A stretch of DNA of 64,000 nucleotides from Neoechinorhynchus agilis (GCA_051530055.1 CM121343.1:5890001-5954000), one strand, 5' to 3'; positions 11,327 to 24,839 are shown, counted from the stretch's first letter. Notes: a model not told the origin generated them from the sequence alone. Numbers and translations are program-made.

Positions 11327-13590
11327 GCAGCACTAGAAAGAAGCCCTCCATGCTCACACGCGACTCACTTGTTGCTGCTTATTTCTTCAGATAGCGTTGA
11401 CGACGACAGCCTCATCGATTTCCGGAGAGCTGCTCTGGTGGTCGGACGACGTTGAGCAGTCATGTTCCTTTACGGAAAACGGACTCGTGAATACTTGAAC
11501 AAGTAGTTGGGCGTGCGGGGCGTGGGGTGGTGGGGAGGAAGGGGAAAGAGAGAATAAACGCGTGCGCACGATACAGTTGGAGTATTCACGTGCCATCATT
11601 GCTCTTGCCGGAAATGGCCCATCGTGACGTAAGACGTACGCAACTCCTTTAATAACCATTATGACAGCACGCCGCCGCCGCCGCCGCCAGAGAAGCAACA
11701 AAAACGAAACCAATCGCAGAAGTGGCGTGCAATATCGCAAAAGTGAAATCCAAATTAAAGTCTCTCGCTTTGTGTGTGTGACAACGCGCTGCTGCTGCTG
11801 CTGTTGCTGCTTCCATGTAGCCGAAATGCCGCCGCCGCCGCCACCGCCTGCTAATACCGCTTCCTTCTCCTTGTTGTGTGTGTGCATGATGATATGTCAG
11901 AGGAATAGCGGGAGAAGAGGCTTCCACCACTTCTGCTTTGATACCCTTCTCTCATTCCTCCTACATCCGCCGGATGCAAACGCACACACACACACACACG
12001 AATATTGATCTCCACTATTTTCATATGTCGAATTAACAGCGACACGAATCTCTCGAAACCAATCCTCTATTTTGAAAATGACCACCATTTGTGGACCCAC
12101 AACTTTAATCGACTAATGCAAAAAGACCTGAATATGCCTCACAAATTTATTATTGAACATTGGGCACTTATGCCACTGAACATTTGAACAAACCTAGACA
12201 CAGTCTTGTTATTTGTTCATAGGAGACAGAAATTAAGATTTTATTTTCAGCGATTGTTTGTTAGTAATGGACGCTATCGCTGAAGAAGATCCGAGACAGT
12301 GGATCGAAATATCCAATAAAATCTTAATTTCGTTTATCTCTCCCATCAACAAGTAACAATGAATTATCTTTTCAACACACAATCTCGTGTTTTTATCAAG
12401 GTTAAAAGTGTTTTGAACGATAAAAACACAATCTTGTTTACCCAAATATCCGACTTTATAAATTGCCTTTATAATCGTTGTGTAGTGGCCATAAAAATTG
12501 TGTTAATAAATTGAAATTTTTCCGTCAATCCAAAGCCTTTAATTTTTCTTCGAAAACAATCTTATATCGATTCAATAAATTTACGTAATTCTTGTCGCCA
12601 CTACACAATAATCATAAGCAATTTCATTTTTCAATTTTTTTTCTGATTGTTTCCAATTACATGGCATTTCAGTCCATCGTTTGACTTTCCCACATAAATA
12701 TTCTCGAAGTTCATTTTGACTGTTAACAATAAAAATCTCGCGTTCTCAAACTGTGATGGTTAAAAAATCAATAAGCACAAATTACGATTAAAAGCACCAC
12801 CTTTGACAATGAAAACTCACGTTCAATATTTTGCATCACTCATAAAATCAATGAAATTAAAAATAATGAGCGCTGTAATTCGTAGCTCTTTAAAGCTAAA
12901 ATATCAATTTAAAAATTTAGAACAACAACAATAATTCATTGTGAGATGTCAATAAGGGAATCTAGACGGAAAGGTAAACAAAAACCATGAGCTACAAATA
13001 AGCTCGAACAGAATTTCTCTACTTTAAATGAAACGACATTGCCTCCAAAATCACCGCACGAGAAAATCGATGGAATTCCGGATTTACTGACGTGGCGTGA
13101 GTTCGTGGACGAGGAAGAAGGTCGAGCAAACACCAGTGCACTGAGGAGAATAGTTTCTAAGATTGGCTCTCTCACGAATCAATCATTCGTTATTCGTTAA
13201 AAATCATCAATATTCTCAGTTATCAGACGTTGGTGAATCAGATATTTAAAATACTTTACCGTCTTACGACGTGACCGTCTTCAATTTTTCTCCTTAGTTT
13301 CATTCCACAGACTTCAAAAAACAGACATTTCCATATTTGTGGCAACCTTTCTCTCGGTTTGAGACAAAACGTTATGAAACAATGGCTGACTTGGCACAAA
13401 AATCATAAAGGTACTTTGATATCATTAAAACTAGGCGACAAAATAGTTGAAAGCTTCTTTGCATCCATATTACCATTTTTCAAAAAAACAACAACAATCG
13501 ATTTTATTGCCAAAATAACTCATGTGTTCTGAGAGCAGAACGAACGCTTTGAGAGCTACATGAGTCGCAGATTTTGTGAGCTTTAGGGTT
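11327..13590. other. Macoilin upstream region: simple repeats, no gene
   Basis: 11660-11860 has GCC/GCT trinucleotide runs and 11979-11999 has a CA run; the open frames here are low complexity and read in several frames, so I do not call genes. 12226-12330 holds a structured motif with a 16-bp outer stem (see findings). 12463-12625 is an inverted repeat. The rest is AT-rich. Confidence 0.45.
12463..12625. repeat. Inverted repeat, arms about 55 bp
   Basis: Arms 12463-12520 and 12570-12625 are imperfect inverses, both carrying TTGTGTAGTGGC. The roughly 50-nt loop is AT-rich. Structure fits a small fold-back or MITE element. Confidence 0.55.
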
Positions 13591-13597
13591 CTTACTA

Positions 13598-15108
13598 CAC
13601 ATACAAACAGTTTCGACCTTTTTCCGTGAGAAATGACGTGATATTAAGATTTATGTTCAATTTTTTCGCTTCCACCAGTTGAACAAATCGCCGATCTTAA
13701 AATACAAACAGTTTCGACCTTTTTCCGTGAGAAATGACGTCGAAATTAAGATTTATGTTCAATTTTTTCGCTTCCGCCAGTTGCACAAATCGCCGATCTT
13801 AAAATACAAACAGTTTCGATCTTTTTCCGTGAGAAATGACGTCGAAATTAAGATTTATGTTAAATCTTTTCACTTTCGCCAGTTGTACAAATCCTCGATC
13901 TTAAAATACAAACAGTTTCGACCTTTTTCCGTGAGAAATGACGTGATATTAAGATTTATGTGCAATCTTTTCACCTTCGGCAATTGTTCAAATCGCCGAT
14001 CTTAAAATACAAACAGTTTCGACCTTTTTCCGTGAGAAATGACGTCGAAATTAAGATTTATGTTCAATTTTTTCGCTTCCACCAGTTGTACAAATCACCG
14101 ATCTTAAAATACAAACAGTTTCGACCTTTTTCCGTGAGAAATGACGTCGAAATTAAGATTTATGTTCAATTTTTTCGCTTCCACCAGTTGTACAAATCGC
14201 CGATCTTAAAATACAAACAGTTTCGACCTTTTTCCGTGAGAAATGACGTCGAAATTAAGATTTATGTTCAATCTTTTCACTTTCGCCAGTTGTACAAATC
14301 GCCGATCTTAAAATACAAACAGTTTCGACCTTTTTCCGTGAGAAATGACGTCGAAATTAAGATTTATGTTCAATTTTTTCACTTCCGCCAGTTGTACAAA
14401 TCGCCGATCTTAAAATACAAACAGTTTCGACCTTTTTCCGTGAGAAATGACGTCGAAATTAAGATTTATGTTCAATTTTTTCACTTCCGCCAGTTGTACA
14501 AATCGCCGATCTTAAAATACAAACAGTTTCGACCTTTTTCCGTGAGAAATGACGTCGAAATTAAGATTTATGTTAAATCTTTTCACTTTCGCCAGTTGTA
14601 CAAATCCTCGATCTTAAAATACAAACAGTTTTGGCCTTTTCCGTGGGAAATGACGTTGAAATTAAGATTTATGTTCAATTTTTTCACTTCCGCCAGTTGT
14701 ACAAATCGCCGATCTTAAAATACAAACAGTTTCGATCTTTTTCCGTGAGAAATGACGTCGAAATTAAGATTTATGTTAAATCTTTTCACTTTCGCCAGCT
14801 GTACAAATCCTCGATCATGAAATACAAACAGTTTTGGCCTTTTGCGGTGAGAAATGACGTTGAAATTAAGATTTATGTTCAATCTTTTCACTTCCGCCAG
14901 TTGCACAAATCCTCGATCTTAAAATAGAAAGTTTGCGTCTTTTTTCCGTGAGAAATGACGTCGAAATTAAGATTTATGTGCAATCTTTTCACCTTCGGCA
15001 ATTGTTCAAATCGTAGATATTAAATTACAAACAGTTGCCGTCTTTTTTCCTTAGAAATGACGTCCGAATTAAGATTTATGTTAAATCGTTTCACGTTCGG
15101 CAAGGTTA
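13598..15108 (+). repeat. 102-bp tandem array, about 15 units
   Basis: Head-to-tail units of 102 bp, each with CAAACAGTTTCGACC, GTGAGAAATGACGTCGAAAT and AAGATTTATGTTCAATC. Units 13,680-14,900 are nearly identical; the last two or three are diverged, as at the edge of an array. Because 102 is divisible by 3, frames of 98-252 codons run through it (a 34-residue repeat beginning KSPILKYKQFRPFSVRNDVE), but no start context, intron or non-repeat coding flank supports a gene. Called minisatellite DNA. Confidence 0.9.
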
Positions 15109-18100
15109 TAATACAATTTCCGTTTAAAATTAAGGAACTTCATTATCAGTTTGTTACTATGGACACGTTTTCCTTTTAAAAGCTGAAATTAAGTTAATTA
15201 TAGAGCGAAAGGTTTTATAATGTTATTTTGCAGCGGACGTCTGATTTACTGATTCTTAAAATATAGATTAAAGCCTATGGGATAACAAATGAGATGTAAT
15301 TTGTGATGAGAAGTTTCTAAACAAATGAATGGCTCTCAAAAGTCTTTATAAAAATGAAGTATCTGTTAGACTGATCAAATCATAAGACTAATTAAAAACG
15401 CACGAATCACGCGACCCTATGAAATCGACATCATTGTCATTGTTGGCGTTAAATGGATAAAGTGGCAAACGGCTGACGGAGATCTTAAAATTCAATTAAA
15501 CACGACAAAGTTCTTCTCTGATTGGTTGCGTTCAATATGAAGTTAGTTCGAACGACTGAACTTGCAAAGTTTTCCGTATTTTATGCGTGTATACACGGCA
15601 GAATCCAACGGCGTGATTCCAAACTGATTAATGCGACGTCAGTGTTGGGATTTCCTATACCTGAGGAAGATTAGAGGTACTGCTTTGCTGTGTTATATTC
15701 TTTCAATGTCGTCCGCCCTCGAAATTCGTTCCCATATTCCATCAATTGGCGGTATTGGTTCAACTGAAGAACCCATAATCATGATATTCTGCTTACTTTG
15801 GAATGAACGAGTCTTAATCATTCGCTATTGAAAAGATTCATCAAACCACTTGACTACGAACGTGCCAATCTTAATTCTTCCACGTTAGTCATAGAAATCT
15901 CGGTATAATGTTCCGAAATCTTCGAATTTTCCGCAAGTTAAAAAAAGGAATTGTTCTGGCCCAACTTTGCTCTTCCCGGATATTAACTGATTTATTATAA
16001 ATTTGTTCGACCGAATGCGGTCCTTATAAAAAATGCGTTGAAGGGGATCTCATTTGGTCGAACGAATTTACAATAAATCAATTAATATGGGTGAAGAGTA
16101 AAATTGCGCCAGAACTTCCGAATACAATCCAAGAAAGTTTATTTGTTTACTGATCTATCGAATGATGCCTTTCGAGATTGGTTTACTTTGATACCGCGTT
16201 GAAGTGGAACTCGTAAAATGTGGAGTGTGTGCCTATGGCAATCGTGGTGCCACTTTTTTAATTTCATTCGGTTAAATGCTGGAGAACAAGTCTATAATTG
16301 CATTCTTGTAGCATAGCGACTGCTTAAATGAACGAAATAAGCCGTGTAATTCCTTTGTGGATTGGTAGTATTCATCGGCGAAAAGAAAAACAACTAATTC
16401 GTGAACACTCATTTTTTCGATCCCTTTCATTATATATCTAATGATTTTCAGACTTTTTTAATCATTTGGGACCTTGCTGTCCTGATGAATGCTAAGAAGG
16501 TTCACCTTACGGGCGTGGCTCTTTTTTTATCCGGCTGTTTCATTAGCCGCACTTGAATGAATGTATTCGATCCTTAATGGGATTTTCTTCTCTGTTCTTG
16601 ACGGTCTTAAAACGAGTGACAATTGTGCACGCAACGTGATTAAACGTTCTTTTTGCTGCAGCCATCCGTCTTGGAAAATGGGATGCAGCAGCACGGGGAA
16701 TAGAAGTATATAAGAGGTCTTCTATTTCCGCAATTATGGGAAGGGAGAAAAGCTACAGATCAAACCTTTTTCAGACAAACGATAGACCAAAAGCACCCAT
16801 TTTTACATACTCACACATTGGGTGGATTATGTGGCCGAATTCGCGACTATTTCCCATCCGGACAAGCCAGGGATGACGCCACCGGATTTGTATTCCCGCT
16901 CGCGCACTATGCAACCTAATCCACCGGAAAACCCGTTTAAATTCGTCCGAACACCTCTTTTCCTTTTATTATTTCCGGCTTAAGCTCAATAAAAACACTT
17001 CAATATCTCCGTTGAAGTTCTATGAGTCTCCTGTTCCTTTTTCTGGCACTCATGTGTCTAAACATACTCACTTAAGTGTATATAATTAACCAATCGGGCA
17101 AAATTAGCCGCACAAACCCAGCGGTTATGTTTTTGTTAGACATCCTTTAAAAGGAAAAGTTAACTCGCATTCCACTCTCTAGCTCCGCGTAACACACAGT
17201 ATTTGATTTATCGTTAGAGCGAAATTGGTAAATTAGTTTTCCTAGATTTCGCTCCCAATCAGTAGCTTCGTGCTGTATGCTTTCTCCTTTCTTGTAAATC
17301 ATTGAGTTTAAGCTAAGCAGTTTTATCTGAACCTCCATAGTTTAATCACGTTCCCCTTATCGCTGCTTGGTTTCTATCAAAACATTTTCGGCAACTATAA
17401 ATCGGTTACATTTTTGTTTATTCCACAATATGGGAATTTTATTGCCAACTTACAAGCGATCTCAGCCTAAAAAATTCATTGGAAGAAGCGATTCGTGTAC
17501 GTTTGATCTTATCCCTTTCGTTGCATAATGCACAAGTAATACTTTTGACCGTAGATTGGCTCCCAGGGATGCTTAGGTTGCTCGTCTGGTAAATGTGATT
17601 AAACAAACGACAGCTCCTTTCTTCAAGTATAATAAGATATCTTTTGTTTGCTGTCATCAAGTTTTGAATTCGCCTAGTATTTTCTCATATAGTCATCATC
17701 GTAACTAATGTTTCATCAAAATTGTCCAAGACGCAAAAGCTTGCTTTGTTTTAACCCAATATATAGCTTCTATAGTTGTCTAATTGTCACATCTACTGAA
17801 ATTTTGATTATTTGCCTTTTTATTGTCATCTCGACGCCGCTTTCTATAAGCGCGCATCGTGGCTGGATATTCTTTTATTCCTACTTAAATGACCAACCAT
17901 GACGTCCATTTTTATCGTATACGTGATCTTATTATAAATTTTAACACGATTTTCAATTGGCACTTCACTCCTTTAAGGCAGTTGCATTCTTAACAAATGA
18001 GTCGCAAAAAGTACTCAAACATATTCTTAGCGCTATTTGCCCTCAAATTCGATTTTAAACACGCCGATTTCGTCCTTAAAAGCGCCAAACATACAATCCT

Positions 18101-18130
18101 GATATTTGAACTGTTCAGAAAGTACCATCG
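15109..18130. other. Intergenic, one inverted repeat, no gene
   Basis: About 3 kb between the array and tomosyn. Apart from the inverted repeat at 15950-16117, I see only short AT-rich frames that I cannot support as genes. Tomosyn's promoter and any untranslated first exon should lie near the right end. Confidence 0.4.
15950..16117. repeat. Inverted repeat, arms about 65 bp
   Basis: Left arm 15950-16013 (starts TTCTGGCCCAACTTTGCTC, ends TTCGACCGAATG) and right arm 16050-16117 are imperfect inverses across a spacer of about 35 nt. This is fold-back or MITE-like. Confidence 0.6.
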
Positions 18131-21100
18131 ATGACCAGTGAGGTCACTGTAAACGGCCAATTTCAGTTCCAAAAGGTTTGAGTCTTTGATTAATGCTTAG
18201 TCCGTATCATTTGATCAGATTGCAAGATGCGGATTTCCATATAGACCGACGTGTGTTGCTTGTGACTCATGTGAAAAACTCTTAGCCATCGGAACTCGAT
18301 TCGGACAAATAAAAATGTAAATCAATCGTTCCTATCATTTCATCTCTGAGATCGTTCTTCCCAGATATGGAAAAGAGTTTGTCCAATTTTCATTATTTGA
18401 TGTTACTGTAAACCAATCGAACAATAACCTTAACGAAGCGTCTAAACCTACTGGAGAAGCGGAGTCATCTTCGTCTATTTGGTTTCTCTCATTCAGATCT
18501 AATCATGTAAATTTGCCGTTCCGAACTGTGATTGTGCACAGTTATTATTATCATTATTATTACACTACAGGGTCAATTGATAAGTATTAATCGTCAAAAT
18601 ACCATTTGTCTGTGGGATTTGAGGACTAATGAAGAAAATCTAATCCGAAGTCGAACATTTAACAAAGAGAGGTTGGTGTTTTCTGTCTATTCCGTTTTTA
18701 TCATAATCTCTTGTAGCTTAACATCCGCCCATTTAAGCCCATCTTCTAAAATCCTGTACATTGGCACTCAAATTGGCAATGTGTATATATTGAATGCACT
18801 TACCTTACAATTATCGTCTTATGTATTGCATTGGAATAAATGCGTTGGACCGTGAGTTACCAAGGTATCTTACGAAATCCTTGAAAGCATTTATAGAACA
18901 GTACGATCACGACCTGGGTCAATAAGTATCATATCCACATATCCGACAGATCACCACAGGGTAAGCAATTTCCTCTTGTGGAGAAAAAACACTTCCACTT
19001 TTTTCAGTTGCTTGTGGGATTTAGCAAGTCTCAGCCAGCCGAACCCCACCATGGTTGTCTTTGTAAATTAAACCTAAAAACAAAAGTTACAGAATCAGTT
19101 ACTCAATTTAACACGGTTTGTATTTTGACTTTCTTTTTATTCAAGGCACTCTTGCTGCGACTAATTTCTTGATTAAATTCAACTTATAAAAAGCATTCCA
19201 TTTCAATTTGGGTAACACACACACAAAATGCATACATGGCAAATTCTCACTCAAAACGATCCCTATGCGTGCTGTAAAACTCGACAGGCTTTCATATAAA
19301 ACCTTAACCTATAAAAAAGGGTGACAAAAATGGTTCAGCAGACTAAGCTGTTTTTGTATTATCTCACATCGATAGCTGGATGCAAAATGCCCTTCGTTAA
19401 ATTAATTATCTTACCTCTCATTTGTTAACTGCAAAAAATATCGACATTCTCTTAAAGATAAATATTAAATGTCTCTTTGAAGGGCTCATTTTTTTAGGTT
19501 ACGCCCATCGCGAATCGTACTTTTTAGGGTCTTATGTCATTAAGCTGGAATTTCGATGGGAAATCCTTTCTTATCTCACATACTGATGGTTCTTATTCAA
19601 TGTGGTCCACAAAAGACTTGGACCGTCCAATCAAAAGACAGCGTGTACACGGTTCGCTTTCATTTGCTTTAAATATCCTTATAACGGTGCTTCATGTAGC
19701 ACCACTTTCGAATCCGGACAAGGTAAATAGCCGACCAATCGATAAAGCCTTGTGGATTAACGGAAAAGAAGTGTAAGTATATTTAGAAATATCAGAATCG
19801 ATGCCAATTGCGTTGCATCAGCAGTGAATCCAAGATTATATTCTCTGGTGGTCTATATCTAGAAAAGGAATTGAATAGCTCGAAATCTACTTATCTAACC
19901 ATTGCAAAAAAGAAGTCCGTTAATTTGTTTCAAATGGAATCCTCGATTGTAGACATGTGTATCTTTGAACCACATTCTTCTAAAGCCGGGATGCCAGAAC
20001 CAGTGGCTATTATTATTCTTCTCGAATCCAATTTAATGATTGTCGACGTAAAATCAGATGAGTGAGTTTCGTTGGGATTACCAAAAAGACATATTTGTCA
20101 CCACAGTTTTAAATATTTTGACTGTCCACATAACACGGATTTCGGCATCAAGCATATAAGTTACTTTGACTATATCGCTGACCCTGAACGGCAACTTCAT
20201 CAAAATCTATTAATATTATCAACAACTGAACGACCACGGTTACAGGCCAGTAATCCCAACGAAAAATCTATTTCGAATGCGGTGAGTGTTATTAATCTTA
20301 AAAGAATAATTATTATTGCTTAGCACTACCCCATCAATGGAGGTAAACCGGGTCAGGTTGTTTTTGGATACAGTGAACTCATAGTAACCGGTCATGTTGA
20401 TGGAAGTGTCACTTTTTGGGATTGCTCGGCTTTAAATCTAAGTGCAATATGTAGCTTTAATATATCCAAGTTTTTACTCAGGAGCTCAAATCCTCCTGCA
20501 TCTGATGGATCCACTACGGTTTCACAATCGTCCTCATCGATAAATGAACCAGATTCGCCAATACAAGGACCTTCAACAGCTGAAAGTTCAAATGAAGGGC
20601 AACGCGACAATCCTCGTCAGGATACAATGTTTGCAATTCGTCTTGTAAAGTTTTCCGATGACCATAAAGAACTTTTGGTAGCTGGTCGCAGTCATTTTAT
20701 TGCACTGTTTACTATGTACAAATCAAATGAAGTAATATCGGAGGAGTTAAATGACCTTGAGGTTGTTTCTGAAGAAATTCTTTTGATTAATTTTTTATCT
20801 AAGAGCTTGGCAATACACCTTCGGCCTTTTGCGGAAGATCAATCTACCGGGAATAGTGAGACAGCACCGTTTGAAGAAAATGTAAGGCACGCTCCTACAA
20901 ATTCCCCTAACACTTTTGTATGATATTAAGGCGCTCAAATCTCCTTTAAAAGCAAAATTGGCTTACAGAAAGCAGCCCGGATGGCAACCCAAACTCCTTT
21001 GTATAATTAAATGGCTACCTGAAGAACCTGATCCAATTATCAATCAAATCTCAATTGATTCAACACAGAAAATGTATGTTGTCTATAAATGACAAGAACA

Positions 21101-23360
21101 ATAATCAAATTGGTTTAAATTTAAGAATTGTCGCATCAATCAATAATTTCTTGATCGTGGTTGACTACCTCCTTAATAATGTTGTATTGAACATAAGTAT
21201 TTCTGATATTTACAGTATGCCACTAATTTTTTCGGCACTTTAAAAAATCAGCACTCTAGGTCTCGATGAGAATCGCTTAAATTCAACAAAGATCCTTACA
21301 CCCGTTTTAGCCGATTCTGCGACAAATTCTGCGTCACATGGTACCTTTACGAATAACGACCAGGATCAGGTAGGTAAATGGCTATTAGGTAAATTTCCCC
21401 AAATTGTCATTTATGTGAATTCTAAGATTAATACTTTAATTATTTATAGTCGAAAGTGACAAAGTGATTTCCTTTTTTGATAGATGAATGCGTCATCGTA
21501 CAGTTTATATCTTCTCAATGTTTAAGTCTCTTGGCTGTTTAGACACTACCGAAATAATTGTAATATTTGCTTTAAGAGTTCGAAAACGTGCAAGCAATTC
21601 TTTGGAGCAAACTATTCTGTTCAACATTACAGTAAGTTGGTGTTAAATGTCGTTCTGAACAGTTATTTGATTTCCTTCTAATGCCAATTTATCGGATAGA
21701 AGATAACTGGGGTTTTGGAATTCCCGCGCGATTAGTGAATTTAATATTGTAGCCGCCCTTTTTAAGCAAGCTACTTAATTATTTTGTGCGATTCGCTCTT
21801 ATTTTTAACCAAACGCTTATTTTAATAATTGTAGGTTCAACTCTTGGTGACACTTCACCTTCCGTCTCATACGACCATGCGATTGAACTCTTATTAACTT
21901 CGTCGTCCCAGAATTCAATGACAAGTGTCTACGAAGTCCCTAGTGAACAAGAAAAATCGTACTTCAACGACCCAAAATTGCCCCAGTCAAGGATGTCCAG
22001 CTTCAGTAAGCAAACGCTTTCAGATGATAACGATCAAAATTTATAAGGTGACTCTCAATCACATTACACATTGTTGGCCGGCTGCACGAGTGGGCGTGTT
22101 ATTGTTATGAACGTGTCTATCACTGTTGATCAATCACGATTTGTAACCATCGCTCCAACAGGTAAGTAGAAACGGAAGAGATATTTTTTTACGAAATGGT
22201 CGATTAGGCGATAAAGTCAAATTGTTGGATAAAATAATATTGATGAACACTATCAACAAAAACGATAGTAATAACGAAAGCAATCGTAAGATCTCATTTG
22301 TTATGTTATTGAAACTGCTAATTTATGCAGGTTTGCTTTTGATCGTTTCTGAACGGCAAGTTAAAGTGCTTCAAAAGCATGACTACTCGTGTTTGGCCGA
22401 ACGGACACTTGAATTAAATGTTACCAATGCTTGGAAATACGACAACGGTCAGCGATCGAATTACAGAGCGTCGAATAATTTTTTATTTTTAAGCTGCACT
22501 TCGATGCATGTGTCTTCTTCTAAAAGACGGAACTATTACTATTTTTACTTTACCTGAACTGCAACTTCACAAAGTCCTTAGAAACGTATTTCAGGATATT
22601 CCTCAAGACATGAGGATGTTCGCAGAATTATCTATGTGTTTAAGCAGTCACGGGAGAGGCGCGTATTTAGCATCACCCACGGAGGTTGAGAAATTCACGA
22701 TCGTTGAGGATAAATCGTTAGTAAATTAAGACTAATCTGCTCGAAAAAGTTTGCGATTTTACCTCAAAGGATCCAGATAAATGACAGTACTTGTTTGCTA
22801 TTTTCAACGCAGTCGCCCTCACCATCTGATTCATCTATGGATCAAGAGGTGCCTAAATCAGGAAGCGGTGAATCCTCTTACAGTGGAGGCAGCTTTACCC
22901 AAGCTTTCTTCAGGCTGATTATTGGGGAACATAATATAGATAACGATATATTTGAAGATCAGCTAAGTAAGTACTGACAATGAAAAAAAAAATAAGTCGG
23001 AATTTAGTACGATCCAGTTTCACAAAAGAGCCACATGGAATCGTTAGTCCAGTCGAAGTTTACAGTGGAATTGAAAACACCAGGATGGTACAGGAGTCTT
23101 CGCATCAATCTATGAGTGACTCAAGGAAAGAAAAAGGCATTAGCAGCACAACCATTGCAAGATCGGGAGCCATAAACGTTGCTGACCATATGAGTCAAGT
23201 CATAAAAAGCGGACTTGAACGAGGTGAAAAGTTAAGTCAATTGGAGTCTACGGCTGCTGCCATGAATGACAGAGCGAGTGAGTTAAAGTCTATAACCAAG
23301 CAACTGGCAGAAAAGGAAAAGCAGAGAAGTGAAAAGTGGTGGCAACTGTGGAGGCGCTAA
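18131..23360 (+). CDS. Tomosyn (syntaxin-binding protein 5 family)
   Basis: Tomosyn is a soluble inhibitor of neurotransmitter release: a twin WD40 propeller followed by a VAMP-like R-SNARE motif that occupies syntaxin/SNAP-25. ATG 18131 opens exon 18131-18175 (phase 0); a 43-nt intron leads to 18219, giving QFQFQKIARCGFPYRPTCVA, which aligns with the family start. Later exons carry CLWDLRTNEE, ILYIGTQIGNVYILNA, WNFDGKSFLISHTDGSYSMW and VTGHVDGSVTFWD, all family WD40 landmarks. The last exon (22980-23360) ends with the R-SNARE region, LSQLESTAAAMNDRASELKS, then KWWQLWRR. Introns are mostly 40-70 nt; the largest spans about 19115-19500. No downstream reading-frame break was evident, though I did not phase every junction. 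Length is roughly 1,000 aa, normal for the family. Confidence 0.9.
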
Positions 23361-24326
23361 TGACATTTCTTTTACCTCTGAAATCACCCTTGTGTGCGTG
23401 TAGATAATGACAGTCTACAAAAGTTAAGCCCTTTTGCGTTGTCTCTATCTCGATAAAAGCACAGAAAAATTCAATAACATTTTCAAATTTGTGATCTCCA
23501 GTGCTAAAGCTAACCGTTTCACTATTTACTTTAGAATTTTGTATTATTCCAACCATATACTTAGTTACCACGAGTTCGAATTTTCACGATAAAAAAGGAT
23601 TTCGAAGGTCTCGTAAATAAAACATTTAGCTCATCGCTTGTGCCATAGTATTTGAAGGATACTTAGAGCCCATTTATGCTATCTAACCACTTAAAATTCA
23701 CTCGCTTTTGCATGTTTCACACTTTCTAAAATATTTCGTGAGGAACTGCGAAATTTTTAGAGGTCCACTTCAAATATCAACGTGAATTTCATAGTCCCTT
23801 CTCGCATTTTTAAAAAATGACTTGTAAAAGGAAACCAAAGGCATTCCACAATTTCATTGGTCAGACTGCAAAATGTGCAGTCGTCTCTATTATCTTGTTT
23901 TCGGGTCGTAACTAGAGTCGACGGTTGCATGCTATCTGGTGGGGGAGTTCGAGATCACGCAGCACCCAGAATATATCATTCCCTTTTTTATCATATATCG
24001 TAAAAATCTAAAACAAGAATGGAAAAGATCAATTCTAAGTAAAAATATAGTACATGGTAAAGAGGTGACTAATGTTGTTCAAAGAAAAATCAATATATTT
24101 GTCTATTTCTACAAGTTTAGTATTGAAAACATGTCCAAAAATCCGTTGATTTAGAGTCATTTACTTATACTTTATCTCAAAGTCGTGGACAAGACATGGT
24201 GTATCTACAATGAGTGTGGATTTTAAGATTGGTATCGTATTTCCATCTCTGATCCATGCAAACCTGGCTTTCTACTCGAGAGATGCAGTCAATTTTAATC
24301 TTTAAGAATTTTTTTTAGATAAACGA
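23361..24326. other. Tomosyn 3' flank, no gene seen
   Basis: AT-rich sequence with short frames only. It contains the tomosyn 3' UTR. Nothing else is supportable. Confidence 0.4.
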
Positions 24327-24448
24327 TAAATGTATTCAATCAATCTTCATCTCTCTACAATTAACACACTCACCACCTCCCGCCGAATTCCAGCTTTTGT
24401 CCTTCCTCGACCGTCGCCATCACGCTGGCAGCATTGCCCCGTTGTACG
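24327..24448 (-). mobile_element. LINE 3' end fragment, copy 4
   Basis: Only the last 120 bp or so of the LINE family described at 7552: the inverse of TGGCGACGGTCGAGGAAGGA, the GGGAGGTGGTGAGTGTGT end of the ORF and the GAAGATTGATTGAATACATTTATCG tail region, followed (minus-strand sense) by an A-rich run. This is a strongly 5'-truncated insertion. Confidence 0.8.
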
Positions 24449-24479
24449 AATGCTCATAAGATATAAATTGTGATTTCCC

Positions 24480-24839
24480 ATGCTAATAACACTCACAACG
24501 AACGAGTTTAATATTCGTTACGAATCACAGCTCAAACAGAGGAATTGTTCTTCAAAGTGTGTATTGTTCAATATGACCGTTATTGTATCCTTGACATCTT
24601 CAGTAATCATCAGTTTCAGTATCGCCAAGAGGTTGTTGTCTTCATCAGGGCTTTACGCGGTTCTGAACAACGGATCGATGTGGGTTTCAAGTGACCCTTT
24701 TCTTTTGTCCGCGGTTTTGTTTGGTTCTAACCTTCTTGCCTTACATTTCATGATCCACCGTCGAAACGACGTGTTTAGATTATTGTATCCGGTCCAAAAA
24801 TTCCTTTACTATATGTCTCCTGCCGACTGTCCGCATTAA
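24480..24839 (+). CDS. Hypothetical small membrane protein (119 aa)
   Basis: An ATG-started frame of 119 codons directly after the LINE scrap. It has two or three hydrophobic stretches (about residues 28-48 VLFNMTVIVSLTSSVIISF, and about 75-92 FLLSAVLFGSNLLALHFM) and a C-terminus YYMSPADCPH. I do not recognise the family. A start so close to a mobile-element end, with no visible promoter, leaves open that it is one exon of a longer gene or chance. Confidence 0.3.
   Translation: MLITLTTNEFNIRYESQLKQRNCSSKCVLFNMTVIVSLTSSVIISFSIAKRLLSSSGLYAVLNNGSMWVSSDPFLLSAVLFGSNLLALHFMIHRRNDVFRLLYPVQKFLYYMSPADCPH

Noticed and set aside
11387-12100. Poly-Q/poly-Ala/poly-Pro frames upstream of macoilin
   Set aside because: Trinucleotide runs open in several frames and both strands; no conserved residues outside the runs.
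13598-15108. Long ORFs (up to 252 codons) in the 102-bp array taken as a repeat protein gene
   Set aside because: They exist because the unit is a multiple of three; no start context, splice site or unique coding flank.
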